In this document: positions 16,371-25,876 of the stretch, in pieces
Numbering within the stretch: position 1 is the stretch's first letter
Layout of the letters: the number at the start of each line of letters is the position of its first letter
Source: Gracilimonas sediminicola
GTDB taxonomy: Bacteria > Bacteroidota > Rhodothermia > Balneolales > Balneolaceae
Length of the DNA: 64,000 nucleotides
Reading direction: 5' to 3'
Assembly (NCBI RefSeq): GCF_024320785.1
Contig: NZ_JANDBC010000001.1
Location: 62,001 to 126,000 of the forward strand
Program-made: the position numbers and the translations under genes
The notes under the pieces: model-generated
Told to the model about the DNA's origin: nothing
Database searches by the model: none
The model's input: only the letters and a program-made list of their open reading frames with translations

Positions 16371-17192
16371 TTAGCTCCTCTCATCATCTGCCGGGTTTTC
16401 CCCAAACTTGGCGGGTACCCAGTTCATCTCTGATATGGGCGGGCGTTCGTATTCAGGATGCTTGCTTATCTTGGGAAATTCAATCGGCTCTGGTGTTAAA
16501 TCCTCATAATCAATCTGGTTCAGTAAATGCGAGATGCAGTTCAGACGGGCATGACGTTTAATATCTGCATTTACTACGTACCAGGGCGAGTTTTCCGTGT
16601 CTGTATGCTTGAACATTTCATCCTTAGCCCGTGAATAGTCCACCCAGCGTCTTCTTGCTTCGATATCCATAGGACTTAGCTTCCATCTTTTCATAGGATC
16701 TTGGTTTCGGGCGATAAACCGCTTCTTTTGTTCTCTATCGCTGATTGAAAACCAGTATTTGATGAGAATAATCCCCGAGCGCTTAATCATATCTTCGAAC
16801 TGGGGGCAGGTGCGCAGGAATTCCTTGTACTCTTCATCCGTGCAAAAACCCATCACCTTCTCAACCCCGGCCCGATTGTACCAGCTGCGATCAAACAATA
16901 CCATTTCTCCCGCTGTGGGAAGCTGATCGATATACCGCTGAAAATACCACTGATTTCGTTCTTTCTCGGTGGGCTTCTGAAGGGCAACTATGCGCACTGT
17001 CCTGGGATTTAAAGGCTCTATTATTCGTTTTATCACCCCTCCTTTTCCGGCAGCATCTCTCCCTTCAAAAATCACACAAACTTTTAACCCTTTTTCTTTG
17101 ATCCAGTACTGTAATTTTACCAATTCAGCTTGCAGCGAAGCTAATTCTGATTCATAAACTTTATATTTCAGCTTTCCATTATTGTTATACAT
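16371..17192 (-). CDS. ppk2: Polyphosphate kinase 2 (PPK2 family)
   Basis: 273 aa, single-domain. It phosphorylates nucleotides using inorganic polyphosphate, or makes polyphosphate from GTP/ATP. The Walker A-like motif FEGRDAAGKGGVIKRI is near residues 43-58. The lid and catalytic segment FDRSWYNRAGVEKVMGFC is near 100-117, followed by FIARNQDPMKRWKLSPMD. The length suggests class I (nucleoside diphosphate substrate), but the class cannot be fixed by eye. It is a single-gene unit, 39 bp from uvrC. Confidence 0.9.
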   Translation of the reverse strand: MYNNNGKLKYKVYESELASLQAELVKLQYWIKEKGLKVCVIFEGRDAAGKGGVIKRIIEPLNPRTVRIVALQKPTEKERNQWYFQRYIDQLPTAGEMVLFDRSWYNRAGVEKVMGFCTDEEYKEFLRTCPQFEDMIKRSGIILIKYWFSISDREQKKRFIARNQDPMKRWKLSPMDIEARRRWVDYSRAKDEMFKHTDTENSPWYVVNADIKRHARLNCISHLLNQIDYEDLTPEPIEFPKISKHPEYERPPISEMNWVPAKFGENPADDERS

Positions 17193-17706
17193 ACTTCAGC
17201 TCTAAATGATTATCCAACTATTTGATGCGCCATAATCAGGAATTGGATGAACAGTAACAAGAATTAAAGGGCAAATCTGGTAAGGCTTTATTAGAGGATA
17301 AGATTCATAACTGTAGATTTGCGAATGGTCGATGAACCGAGTGATCGATTTGCGAAGGCTAATTCCTGTACCACCTATACCCCTACCTCAGCGAAGGGTT
17401 GAACCCGTTTACTTATGTAAAGGACTGGAACCTGGCTTTTTTTGGCCAGTTATTAGTACATGCGTCCTTTCCCCTTACCAAGGGGAAAGACAGAATGGGG
17501 TCCGTTCGCGAAGGGCAACATCCCATATTTAAAACCCTTCCTGTATCATCCATCACCCGGCTCTTATTTAATTACAATCGAAAGCCTGTGTCAGGTGAGC
17601 CGAATGATGGAATTAAGTGCTCTGATTTACGAAGGCTCGTTCTTTCCCAATAATCTCCTCTAAATTAAATCCCAAATGGAAGAAAGAATTCTTAGTTTTC
17701 AGGCCT
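17193..17706. other. 514-bp gene-free spacer with short repeats and hairpins
   Basis: No convincing gene is seen; the short open frames have no recognisable domain. GATTTGCGAA occurs at 17316-17325 and 17347-17356, and GATTTACGAAGGCT at 17624-17637. GCAAATCT (17271-17278) pairs with AGATTTGC (17315-17322). A perfect hairpin TTTCCCCTT-ACC-AAGGGGAAA lies at 17468-17488, and CTGGC/GCCAG at 17432-17449. The content suggests decayed sequence plus repetitive palindromes, and it also carries the promoters for ppk2 (leftward) and the RluA gene (rightward). Confidence 0.5.
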
Positions 17707-18399
17707 ATGAAAACGACCAAAACCTCCCCTAACATCCCGATTATTTTTGAAGACAATCACTTGCTTGTGATTGATAAACCGGCCGGTGTTCTTTCTCAGG
17801 AAGACCATACCGGCGACCCGGATGTTTTGAATCTCTGTAAGGCATACATCAAGAAAGAATACAACAAACCCGGGAATGTATATCTGGGACTGGTTCACCG
17901 GCTCGACCGTCCGATAAGCGGGGTGATGGTGCTGGCAAAAACATCAAAAGCGGCTTCACGCCTCTCCTATCAAATCAGGAAGCGAACCATGAAAAAGACC
18001 TACTGGGCCCTGGTTCACGGCATGGCACCGGTTTATGGAGAGCATGTTCACTTTTTGGACAAAGACAAGCGCACCAATACCGTGAAAGCGTATAAGTCAC
18101 CCAAAGGAAAAGCCAAAGAGTCGAGACTGAAATTCATCACCATAAAACAAAACGCCAACTTCAGTGTGGTTGAAGTTGATTTAATTACCGGCCGACCTCA
18201 TCAAATTCGCGTTCAGTTTGCTAAGGAAGGAACTCCTCTGTGGGGAGATCATAAATATGGAAACCCGGAAGAAAGTCAGGGCAAAGACATTGCACTCAGG
18301 GCCGTTAAGCTGGAACTGGAGCATCCAACCCAAAAAGAAATCATGACCTTCAATGCTCCCAAACCTACCGGCCAGCCCTGGAATAAATTCGAGTATTAA
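17707..18399 (+). CDS. RluA-family RNA pseudouridine synthase
   Basis: 230 aa. It isomerises uridine to pseudouridine in rRNA or tRNA. The catalytic motif is present as GLVHRLDRPISGVMVLAKT with the active Asp near residue 64 (HRLD). The C-terminal binding motif is GRPHQIRVQFA near 167. There is no N-terminal S4 domain, so it is the short form (RluA/TruC-like) and the substrate site cannot be assigned. It stands alone between a long spacer and a convergent histidine kinase with a 9-bp gap. Confidence 0.85.
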   Translation: MKTTKTSPNIPIIFEDNHLLVIDKPAGVLSQEDHTGDPDVLNLCKAYIKKEYNKPGNVYLGLVHRLDRPISGVMVLAKTSKAASRLSYQIRKRTMKKTYWALVHGMAPVYGEHVHFLDKDKRTNTVKAYKSPKGKAKESRLKFITIKQNANFSVVEVDLITGRPHQIRVQFAKEGTPLWGDHKYGNPEESQGKDIALRAVKLELEHPTQKEIMTFNAPKPTGQPWNKFEY

Positions 18400-18408
18400 T
18401 TTTCGGTA

Positions 18409-20268
18409 TTAAACCAGCACGTTCGCCGTAGAACCTTTTTGATTCTTCAGGTGATTGAACATAAGTCGATACTCCGTTCCCTCTTTTCCAGTATTGATAT
18501 CAATTTTCGAATTAATCTGCTCTGAATAGGAAAGCACCAATGTAGTACCCAGCGTAGGACTGTTTTCCAGCTCAAAACCTTCCGGTAAACCGATTCCGTC
18601 ATCTTTTACTGAAAGGGATACCGCATCATTTTCAGCTTTCAGGTCAACGGTAATGGTTCCGCTTTCCCGGCCTTCGAAAGCAAACTCGTAGGCATTGGAT
18701 ACCAGTTCATTCACAATCAAGGCCAGCGGCACGGCCTGATTTACATTCATTTCAACCCGGCCTATTGCCGTCTTCAGCCTGATAAATTTATCCTTCGGGC
18801 TTCTTTTAACCTCAATGAACTCCAGCAGCTGAGCCAGGTAATGATCGAATCGAATACCATTGAAATCGCTTACGTTGTATAGATCTTCATGAATCAGGGC
18901 CATGGATTTAACCCGCATGTGATTGGTCAACAGAGTGGATTTCACCGACTCGTTTTCACTCACAAACTCCTGCATTTGCAGAAAGCCTGCTATCACGGCG
19001 AGATTATTCTTAACCCGGTGATGGACCTCGGCCAAAAGCACTTCTTTTTCCGCCAATAACCCTTCCAGCTTCTCCTGATAACTTCGTTGTGCTTCTATAC
19101 TTTGACTGGTGCCTATCAGATACTTTTTGCCATCTTGTTTGAAGCAGACCGCATTAAACAGAAACGGTTTTTTGCTGCCATCTTTTTGGATCAGGTCAGC
19201 CTCGATGCTTCCCTGTGGTTCAATTCCTGCAAACACCTGATTTATGTATTCCTTTATTGATTGCTGATCCTTCCCATCAAAAAAGTCTAAAGGAGAAAGT
19301 GCAGCGTACTCTTCATCAGAATACCCGTGGGTAGCGTGATTGCGACTCCATTTGATCAAATTCTGATTCTCATCAAACATGAAAAAGTTCAGCGGGAGAG
19401 ATTGTATGATAGTGTCGCTGAACAGCTTTTCTTTACGTAATGCTTTCTCGGCATGCTTACGGCGGGTAATATCTTTTGCTGTAATCAGCAGTTTATCTTC
19501 TTTACGAATTCCATTCAGTTCCAGAAAAACCTTCCCTGATTCTGTTTTCAGAGAGGTTTCGGATTCAAAACCATTGTGGCCATTTTTGATCCATTGCCTC
19601 AGCTCTGAAATTAACGCTGAATCGGGGAACAACTCATCAAGAGGTTTAAAGAAATCCTGCCCGCTTAACTCAGAAAGTAAATTACTCCCGTTCCTGTTTG
19701 CCTTTTCTACGAGTAGTGTATCAGGATCCAGTACCAGCATAAAGTCTACCGATGCTTCCAGAAAAGCCGCTTTTGTTTCCAGCTCCCGGTTCTTTTTATG
19801 GAGTTCAAGACGCGCTTCAATTTCACCTGCCAAGGTTCGCAACGCATTAAGCTGAGCTTCGGAAAGCTGCTTGGGTTCCTGCCCCAGTACACAAATGGTG
19901 CCCAGGTTTTGTTGGTTTCTTTTGATATTCACCCCGGCATAAAACCGCAGTTTCGGATCGGCCGTAACGAATTCAAAATGACTGAAACGATCATCTTCAG
20001 AAGCATCCTCAACCACCAGGTACTCGTCCTCTCTGATCGTGGTATGGCAGAAATTATATTCTCTGGGAGATTCCTTTAGATCATTGCCATAGTTGGCCTT
20101 CGACCATGCACGTTTATCATCAATAAAATTGACTTTAGCGATGGGTACTTCACAAATTTGAGCCGCTAACGTAACCAGGTTATCAAATTCCTTAGTCTCC
20201 GGCGTGTCCAGAATTTCATATGAATGAAGTACGTCAAGCCGTTGGGCTTCAGGAGATAAGTGCGCCAT
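18409..20268 (-). CDS. Cytosolic sensor histidine kinase (GAF-PAS-PAS-HisKA_2)
   Basis: 619 aa with no membrane segment. A GAF domain at about 1-160 shows FDNLVTLAAQICEVPIAKVN. Two PAS domains follow (about 165-275 and 285-400). A HisKA_2-type dimerisation domain has EVHHRVKNNLAVIAGFLQM near 423-441, with His as the predicted phospho-acceptor. An HATPase domain starts near 515 (LIVNELVSNAYEFAFEGRES) with DDGIGLPEG. This is the blue-light/stress family common in marine bacteria. No response regulator is adjacent, so the target pathway is unknown. Confidence 0.85.
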   Translation of the reverse strand: MAHLSPEAQRLDVLHSYEILDTPETKEFDNLVTLAAQICEVPIAKVNFIDDKRAWSKANYGNDLKESPREYNFCHTTIREDEYLVVEDASEDDRFSHFEFVTADPKLRFYAGVNIKRNQQNLGTICVLGQEPKQLSEAQLNALRTLAGEIEARLELHKKNRELETKAAFLEASVDFMLVLDPDTLLVEKANRNGSNLLSELSGQDFFKPLDELFPDSALISELRQWIKNGHNGFESETSLKTESGKVFLELNGIRKEDKLLITAKDITRRKHAEKALRKEKLFSDTIIQSLPLNFFMFDENQNLIKWSRNHATHGYSDEEYAALSPLDFFDGKDQQSIKEYINQVFAGIEPQGSIEADLIQKDGSKKPFLFNAVCFKQDGKKYLIGTSQSIEAQRSYQEKLEGLLAEKEVLLAEVHHRVKNNLAVIAGFLQMQEFVSENESVKSTLLTNHMRVKSMALIHEDLYNVSDFNGIRFDHYLAQLLEFIEVKRSPKDKFIRLKTAIGRVEMNVNQAVPLALIVNELVSNAYEFAFEGRESGTITVDLKAENDAVSLSVKDDGIGLPEGFELENSPTLGTTLVLSYSEQINSKIDINTGKEGTEYRLMFNHLKNQKGSTANVLV

Positions 20269-20348
20269 AGTAAGTATGATATCCGGATAATATTACTGCT
20301 TCAACTACTGTTTTATCGGCAACAGAAGCGGATAATTAAGCCGGCTTA

Positions 20349-21203
20349 TCAATTATTTACAGAGTCGAGCTGTATTTCCATCAGTATGGAATCGAGATAG
20401 GTTCCCAGCGAATCCTGTATGGCCTTCATATCCACCGAATCCAGGAAAACGGGTTTCGGGTTCAGGGTATCCATGGTATCAGGCTTGGGTTTAGGCAGGT
20501 AACGTATTCCACTCAGCTGTTGCATATTTCTGAGTATCCACTGACTTCGCTGAACTACATAATCTGAAGCGGGCTCCGGTTCAATACGTTTTGGGCTTGG
20601 CAACACGGTCGCCATCCGGGCCGATTGCTTTGGGGTGAGTTGGGATGCCGATCTGCCGTAGTAGAATTGGGATGCCTTCTCAACTCCAAACATACCCGGA
20701 CCAAATTCAGCGATATTCAGATAGACTTCCAGGATGCGGTCTTTGGTCCAGAAAAGTTCGATCAGTATCGCAATGCCGGCTTCCACCGCTTTTCTGAGGT
20801 AAGTTTGAGCCGGAGACAAAAACAAGTTCTTGGCCACCTGCTGAGTGATGGTACTGGCTCCACGCACCCTTCCGCTTCGTTCTCTCTCTTCCAGCGCTTT
20901 ATCGATAGCGGCCATGTCTAAGCCCCAGTGCTCCCTGAATCGCTGATCTTCGGAAGCGATCACGGCTAATTTCAGGTGATCAGGCAATTGTTCATCAGGC
21001 ACCCAGCTCTCGCGGAGGTTGTATCTTTCCTTGCTAAGCTCTTCCCAGTTTTGCTGTAAGGTAAAAGCGGTAAAAGGAGGATTAACCCAACGCATCAAAA
21101 AAATGAGCAAACAAAACCAAAACGACCAGCCCAGCAGTACACCGCCGACCACCTTACCGTACCAACGCCAGCTTTTTGATGTAAAGGATGATTGCTTTTC
21201 CAT
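20349..21203 (-). CDS. mtgA: Monofunctional peptidoglycan transglycosylase
   Basis: 284 aa. It polymerises lipid II into glycan strands in the periplasm. One N-terminal membrane helix lies at about 17-38. The GT51 domain follows with the catalytic Glu in VIASEDQRFREHWGLD near 93, GASTITQQVAKNLFLSP near 124 and RKAVEAGIAILIELFW/KDRILEVYLNIAEFG near 145-180. There is no transpeptidase domain. The C-terminal 60 residues are variable and proline/lysine rich. It is a single gene between a histidine kinase and rmuC. Confidence 0.93.
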   Translation of the reverse strand: MEKQSSFTSKSWRWYGKVVGGVLLGWSFWFCLLIFLMRWVNPPFTAFTLQQNWEELSKERYNLRESWVPDEQLPDHLKLAVIASEDQRFREHWGLDMAAIDKALEERERSGRVRGASTITQQVAKNLFLSPAQTYLRKAVEAGIAILIELFWTKDRILEVYLNIAEFGPGMFGVEKASQFYYGRSASQLTPKQSARMATVLPSPKRIEPEPASDYVVQRSQWILRNMQQLSGIRYLPKPKPDTMDTLNPKPVFLDSVDMKAIQDSLGTYLDSILMEIQLDSVNN

Positions 21204-21312
21204 GAGCCAAAGGTATCAATTTTAACAACAGATACATCAACGGCAGGATTTTGTTTCTTATTTTGGAGTAGAACTTTAAAGGTCCTTCAGAGATAAACGA
21301 AAAATTTTAACG

Positions 21313-22641
21313 CTAATCCTCAAGTAATTCGTCTTCTTCCACCGTCATATTATCAGGAAGCTGCTTGGATGATTTGGCTCCCAGTTTACGGATCATCTCG
21401 GCCTGTCGGACTAAATTGCCCGCGCCGGTAGAAAGCCGGCCCATAGCTTCATCGTAACTATCCTGAGTTTGACGAATGCGCTGACCAATATCATTCATGC
21501 TTTCCACGAATAGTACAAATTTATCATACAGTGCTCCCCCTCTCTTAGCGATTTCCATTGCATTCTTATTCTGATATTCCTGCTTCCAAACGCTGTCGAT
21601 GGTTGCCAGAGTTGCCAATAAGGTAGACGGACTCACAATCACAATATTTTGATCGAAAGCCTCATAGTAGAGATTAGAGTCGTATTGCAATGCGGAACTA
21701 AATGCGGGCTCGATAGGGATAAACAGAAGCACAAAATCGGGGCTTTTTTCTCCGTGAATCTGTTCGTAATTCTTACCGCTTAATCCTTTTACATGAGATC
21801 GAATAGAATTCACATGCTCTTTTAGGAATTGCTGCTGCTCAGTTTCATCTTCAGAAGAACTATATTTCTCATAAGCCTTAAGCGATACTTTTGAATCAAT
21901 AACCATGAATTTATCATCAGGGAGATAAACCACTACATCGGGTTTATTATGCCCCATTCCTTCTTCCTTTGAAAATCCTTTTTGAGTTTCATACTCGCGT
22001 CCTTTAGTAAGTCCCGAACGCTCTAAGATCCTTTCCAAGATCATCTCCCCCCAATCACCTACAGCTTTATTATCACCCTTCAATGCTTTAGTTAGATTTT
22101 TAGCATCCTCACTCATTTTCTGATTGAGCTCCATGAGATGCTTTAACTCCTGCTTGAGAGAACCACGGGCTTCCACCTCATCTTTATGGGTTTCTTCTAC
22201 CTTCTTCTTGAAAGCTTCCAGCTTCTCCCCCAGCGGATTCAGCAGCTGATCAATCTGTTCTTTGTTTTGCTTGGTGAATTTCTCGGACTTCTCTTCCAGG
22301 ATTTTGTTAGCCAGATTCTCAAACTGTGTGGTCAGCTGTTCCTGCATCTGGGCCAGCTCTTCTTTTTGCTCGTTCAGGCGTTCCTGAAGATTCCGGTAGT
22401 CGGCATTTCGTTCGGCCAGCTGTTTATCAAGTTCATTCGCCCGGCCGCGTTCCTTTGTTAGCTCTTCTTCTTTTTGCTGTTGAAGCTGATTCAGCTCGGT
22501 CTCTGTTTCGTCCAGCTGTTCTTTCAGGTTCTGATTGCGTTCTTCCAGCCGCGAACTTTCTGATTTAGATTTAAAATGCGCGATGGCAAACCCCGCAATT
22601 CCCCCGATGATGATTCCTGCTATGGCTAAGATGTAATCCAT
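21313..22641 (-). CDS. rmuC: DNA recombination protein RmuC
   Basis: 442 aa. Members are membrane-anchored nuclease-like proteins that suppress inversions at short repeats. One N-terminal membrane helix (about 3-22) precedes a long coiled coil (about 25-190, nearly all charged). The RmuC core begins near 195 (AVGDWGEMILERILERSGL) with the PD-(D/E)XK-type segment KPDVVVYLPDDKFMVIDSKV near 234-254. The length and layout match the family. Confidence 0.92.
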   Translation of the reverse strand: MDYILAIAGIIIGGIAGFAIAHFKSKSESSRLEERNQNLKEQLDETETELNQLQQQKEEELTKERGRANELDKQLAERNADYRNLQERLNEQKEELAQMQEQLTTQFENLANKILEEKSEKFTKQNKEQIDQLLNPLGEKLEAFKKKVEETHKDEVEARGSLKQELKHLMELNQKMSEDAKNLTKALKGDNKAVGDWGEMILERILERSGLTKGREYETQKGFSKEEGMGHNKPDVVVYLPDDKFMVIDSKVSLKAYEKYSSSEDETEQQQFLKEHVNSIRSHVKGLSGKNYEQIHGEKSPDFVLLFIPIEPAFSSALQYDSNLYYEAFDQNIVIVSPSTLLATLATIDSVWKQEYQNKNAMEIAKRGGALYDKFVLFVESMNDIGQRIRQTQDSYDEAMGRLSTGAGNLVRQAEMIRKLGAKSSKQLPDNMTVEEDELLED

Positions 22642-22795
22642 GTCTAAACTCTGTTATTACTTGTAACTTATGGCAACTCAAAGGAATGCTTTCCAGCTCC
22701 TCGAAGTTTTAAAGGTACAGAATAATAAAGGACAGCGACAGGAATTGTCACCCTTTTTAGATTTTCTTTCAGCACCCTAAAATTGTTCTTCTTTC

Positions 22796-23845
22796 ATGGA
22801 GCTAACCATTCGCTTACTTAGCGGCGTCATCCTGCTGTTGCTCAACGCGTTTTTTGTGGCTACCGAATTTGCCCTCACCCGTCTCAGGCAGTATAAAAAG
22901 GACCAACTTGAAGACATGCCGGGTTTGAACCGTGCCTGGGAAATGACCAAGACGCTGGAAATCTACCTGACCTCCTGCCAGATTGGGATCACCACCACCA
23001 GTATTCTTTTGGGTGTTATTGCCGAGCCTGCTGTAACCCAACTCATCGAACTGTTCTTTACGGCTGAAACCATCGGCAGTATTTCTACCCACACCATTTC
23101 CATTATTCTGTCGGTGGTGTTTATTAATTTCGTACATACAATTTGGGGTGAACAGGCACCTACTTACCTCGGGGTTGAACGAGCCAAGTCGGTTGCCCGC
23201 TACTGTGCCGCCCCTCTGTATTGGTGGACCTACACCATTTACCCCTTTCTGCTTTTAGGAGATCGCATAACCAAGGCTACCCTCCGGCTGTTTAATATTG
23301 AAATGCAACGAAGCTGGCTGCAGCAGGAATCGTCTTCCACCGAAGACATCCGTGCCGAGATGGTAGAGCTGCTGAAAAGCGGTGACATGGATGAGGAACG
23401 CCGGGAGGAAATCATCAACACCCTGGATATTGAACAGATACCCGTAAAAGACATTATGATCCCCAGAGATGATATAGTGACCATGAGTACGGAGAAAACC
23501 TTCCGGGAAAATTTAGCCACCCTGAACCGGAATATGCACACCCGTTATCCATTGGTGGGGGATTCCATTGATGATTTCATCGGTATTTTATACACGCCGC
23601 AAATTACCGCAAATGCAGAAGCACTTTTGGAGGGCAGTAAAGAACTGGATGATTTCGACTGGCCTCGCATGTTGATTGAAAAAGACCTGCCGGTAAGTAA
23701 GCTCATCGATCGCTTTCAGGAAGAGCACCAGGAACTAGCATTGGTTAAAGAAGACGAGAAAATTATAGGACTGGTCACCCTAACCGACGCTCTTGAAACC
23801 ATTATCGGCAGCGCTGAAGACCCTCTGGATTTATTGGAGGAATAA
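22796..23845 (+). CDS. CNNM/CorC-type membrane protein with CBS domains
   Basis: 349 aa. A DUF21/CNNM transmembrane domain spans about 1-170 with three to four hydrophobic helices (LLSGVILLLLNAFFVATEFA near 7-26 carries the conserved acidic residue). Two CBS domains are near 215-335 (DIMIPRDDIVTM is the start of the first). The C-terminal transporter-associated domain seen in most relatives is missing, and the protein ends after the second CBS domain. Relatives affect magnesium or cobalt transport; the ion is not known here. Confidence 0.85.
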   Translation: MELTIRLLSGVILLLLNAFFVATEFALTRLRQYKKDQLEDMPGLNRAWEMTKTLEIYLTSCQIGITTTSILLGVIAEPAVTQLIELFFTAETIGSISTHTISIILSVVFINFVHTIWGEQAPTYLGVERAKSVARYCAAPLYWWTYTIYPFLLLGDRITKATLRLFNIEMQRSWLQQESSSTEDIRAEMVELLKSGDMDEERREEIINTLDIEQIPVKDIMIPRDDIVTMSTEKTFRENLATLNRNMHTRYPLVGDSIDDFIGILYTPQITANAEALLEGSKELDDFDWPRMLIEKDLPVSKLIDRFQEEHQELALVKEDEKIIGLVTLTDALETIIGSAEDPLDLLEE

Positions 23846-23904
23846 TCCTGCAACGTTGGCTTATCTTACCACCAAGTCTTTTCTGACTTAGTACCAGACC
23901 AATA

Positions 23905-23947
23905 ATTCAATGTTCAATGTTCCTTGTTGAATGTTCAATATTCAATC
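23905..23947. repeat. Short TTCAAT-type repeat cluster
   Basis: Between the CNNM gene and the hydrolase, TTCAATG-type heptamers recur about four times within 40 bp (for example TTCAATGTTC, then TTGAATGTTCAATATTCAAT). They pair in several ways as small hairpins. They may act as a bidirectional terminator between these convergent genes, or be simple repetitive junk. Confidence 0.4.
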
Positions 23948-23982
23948 CTTCCCTTTTCTCATAGCTCTCCGGTTTCAAGTAA

Positions 23983-24789
23983 CTACTGATTCAGTATCAT
24001 CTTCATCTCCCGAAGCAGCTCCCGGTTCCGATAAATCCAACCGTGCCCCTGGTTTTCCAACACAAAATATTTATCTCTTTCTTTTAGATGTTCAGTAAGC
24101 CTGAGAGACCTTTCTAAAGGTAAAACCTGATCCTCCCCCGCATAAAAGATGTAGACCGGCTCTTCAATTTTTTGCAAGGCCAAGTCGGTTCGTAGTGGAA
24201 ATCGTACCAGAAAGTCGGGCAGAAAGGCGAATTGAGCATCCTTCATATCAATCATGCTGTAAAAGGGCGTCCACATAATCAGCATCTTGGGGTCGTTAGC
24301 AGCAGCCACTTGTGCTGCTACTCCCGCTCCCAGTGAGTAGCCCATAACAATAATGTTTTCCTCGTTATACTCCTGCTCCATCTGGTCAAAAACGTAAGCC
24401 ATATCCCCCACCAGGTCTTCTTCATTCCAAAGCTGTCCGGTGCTTTTCCCATACTCGCGGTAATCCGGGTACAGTACATCATAGCCGGCATTAAGGAACA
24501 GCTCAAACTTTGCCGGGTTAGTTCGGTTATTCCCGCGATTTCCATGATGATAGATCACCAATCCGCGTGATGAATCGGCAAAGGCATGAATGGCATGAAT
24601 GCGAACCCCTTCTTCCGGTTCAAACCAGCGCTCCTCAAAGGGGAAATTATACGAATAGGTGTCGCTGATATCAGATTGGGAAGGCCTGAAAATGATGGTG
24701 TTTTGAATCAGGTAGAAATAGCCGCAGATACCTATATAGCTAAGCAGCAATACAGCAGATACAGAAATGAGAGACTTTTTATACTTCAA
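23983..24789 (-). CDS. Membrane-anchored alpha/beta-hydrolase
   Basis: 268 aa. One N-terminal hydrophobic helix (about 9-28) is followed by an alpha/beta-hydrolase fold. The oxyanion segment YHHGNRGNN lies near 80, and the nucleophile elbow is GYSLGAGV near 145 (Ser). The acid is the Asp in YAGEDQVLPLERS near 218, and the catalytic His is in NQGHGW near 248. This fits serine-hydrolase families annotated as dienelactone or BAAT-like hydrolases. The substrate is unknown. It is convergent with the CNNM gene and divergent from blh. Confidence 0.85.
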   Translation of the reverse strand: MKYKKSLISVSAVLLLSYIGICGYFYLIQNTIIFRPSQSDISDTYSYNFPFEERWFEPEEGVRIHAIHAFADSSRGLVIYHHGNRGNNRTNPAKFELFLNAGYDVLYPDYREYGKSTGQLWNEEDLVGDMAYVFDQMEQEYNEENIIVMGYSLGAGVAAQVAAANDPKMLIMWTPFYSMIDMKDAQFAFLPDFLVRFPLRTDLALQKIEEPVYIFYAGEDQVLPLERSLRLTEHLKERDKYFVLENQGHGWIYRNRELLREMKMILNQ

Positions 24790-24890
24790 TTTTCCGGAAA
24801 TTTGATTCTTTCATAATTGTTGTTCTGAAAGGAACTGTTAAAAAGCAGATAAAGTTTTCTGTAACCTATATATAATTACGCATTTTTCTA

Positions 24891-25820
24891 TTGGGTAAAA
24901 CGTACAATCAAGAAACTATTCATCAGGTTACCCTTGGGTTTGCAGCTCTTATTACCGATCTGCTTTTCCCGGAGTTTACCGAGGCCATCCGCTTTTGGGT
25001 GCTTGGCATTGTAATCATTCTTGTAGGCATGCCCCACGGCTCACTGGATCATATCATAGCCTACCATTCTTTTCCGGAAAAGAATAAAACAGAAAAAAGG
25101 ATCTGGTTTTATGGATACTATACAGCATTGATGGCTGCCTATGCTATGCTTTGGATTTGGTTCCCACTTTTCAGCTTTCTGATCTTCTTATTAATCACGC
25201 TTTACCATTTTGGTCAGGCCGATGCTGAACGATTTCAGTTGCCTTCTCTACCCAAGAATATCCTTCTGTATTCACGTGGCTTGACGATCGTAGGTCTCAT
25301 TTTGTATGGAAGCGACCCGGTTTATATCTCAGAAGTGGTTGAAGTCATAACCGGCTTCCCGAGCTTAAGTCTTATTTCCGGTTATGTTGAAATTCCCGTT
25401 CTTACACTTACTTTTGCTTCCATCTACCCTATAGGATATTTATTTGTACTCAGCTTTTTACAGAGAAATGAACTGCCCGCAATCTATTTACTTGATGCGC
25501 TAATCGTACCAGCCTTGTTTGCCATCGCTGACCCTATATTTGCTTTCTCTGTGTATTTCGGAGGCTGGCACTCATACAATCACATTAGAACGATGCTCAA
25601 CTATCTGAACAATCGTGATCTGGATGTATCGATGAACTGGTTTTACAAAAAAACTTTGTTTCTCAGCCTTATTTCTTATGCGGCACTTGCTGCCCTCTAC
25701 TTCATCATGCAAGCGTTTGGGGATGAAGATCTTTTGGTTGGGCTTCTTTTTATTCTGATTAGTGTTCTCACTCTCCCCCATATCTTTATTGTTGAAACCA
25801 TGTACCGAAAATTCAGATAA
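24891..25820 (+). CDS. blh: Beta-carotene 15,15'-dioxygenase, Brp/Blh family
   Basis: 309 aa from a TTG start at 24891; no closer ATG gives a better start. The enzyme cleaves beta-carotene into two molecules of retinal in the membrane. Many hydrophobic helices are seen throughout. The iron-binding His positions appear in GMPHGSLDHI (near 44-53), LYHFGQAD (near 105-112) and FGGWHSYNH (near 223-231). The gene is convergent with the rhodopsin gene, 56 bp apart, with a terminator between, so it probably supplies the chromophore. No carotenoid biosynthesis genes are in the window. Confidence 0.93.
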   Translation: MGKTYNQETIHQVTLGFAALITDLLFPEFTEAIRFWVLGIVIILVGMPHGSLDHIIAYHSFPEKNKTEKRIWFYGYYTALMAAYAMLWIWFPLFSFLIFLLITLYHFGQADAERFQLPSLPKNILLYSRGLTIVGLILYGSDPVYISEVVEVITGFPSLSLISGYVEIPVLTLTFASIYPIGYLFVLSFLQRNELPAIYLLDALIVPALFAIADPIFAFSVYFGGWHSYNHIRTMLNYLNNRDLDVSMNWFYKKTLFLSLISYAALAALYFIMQAFGDEDLLVGLLFILISVLTLPHIFIVETMYRKFR

Positions 25821-25824
25821 TAAA

Positions 25825-25852
25825 AAACCCGGGAATGCTACTCACCGGGTTT
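25825..25852 (-). terminator. Terminator between blh and rhodopsin genes
   Basis: AAACCCGG at 25825-25832 pairs with CCGGGTTT at 25845-25852 (8-bp stem, 12-base loop). On the - strand the hairpin is followed by a run of six T's, so it mainly ends the rhodopsin transcript. The + side has only a short T-run and may be weak for blh. Confidence 0.8.
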
Positions 25853-25876
25853 AAATCGTCAGCTTTAAGCCTTTTG

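Noticed and set aside
17332-17663. Three overlapping 66-84-aa frames in the spacer after ppk2
   Set aside because: They overlap one another in different frames, share no domain pattern and cover hairpins and short repeats.
25267-25284. TTCACGTGG-like sequence resembling parS
   Set aside because: Only the CACGTG core matches; the flanks differ from TGTTTCACGTGAAACA and it lies inside blh.
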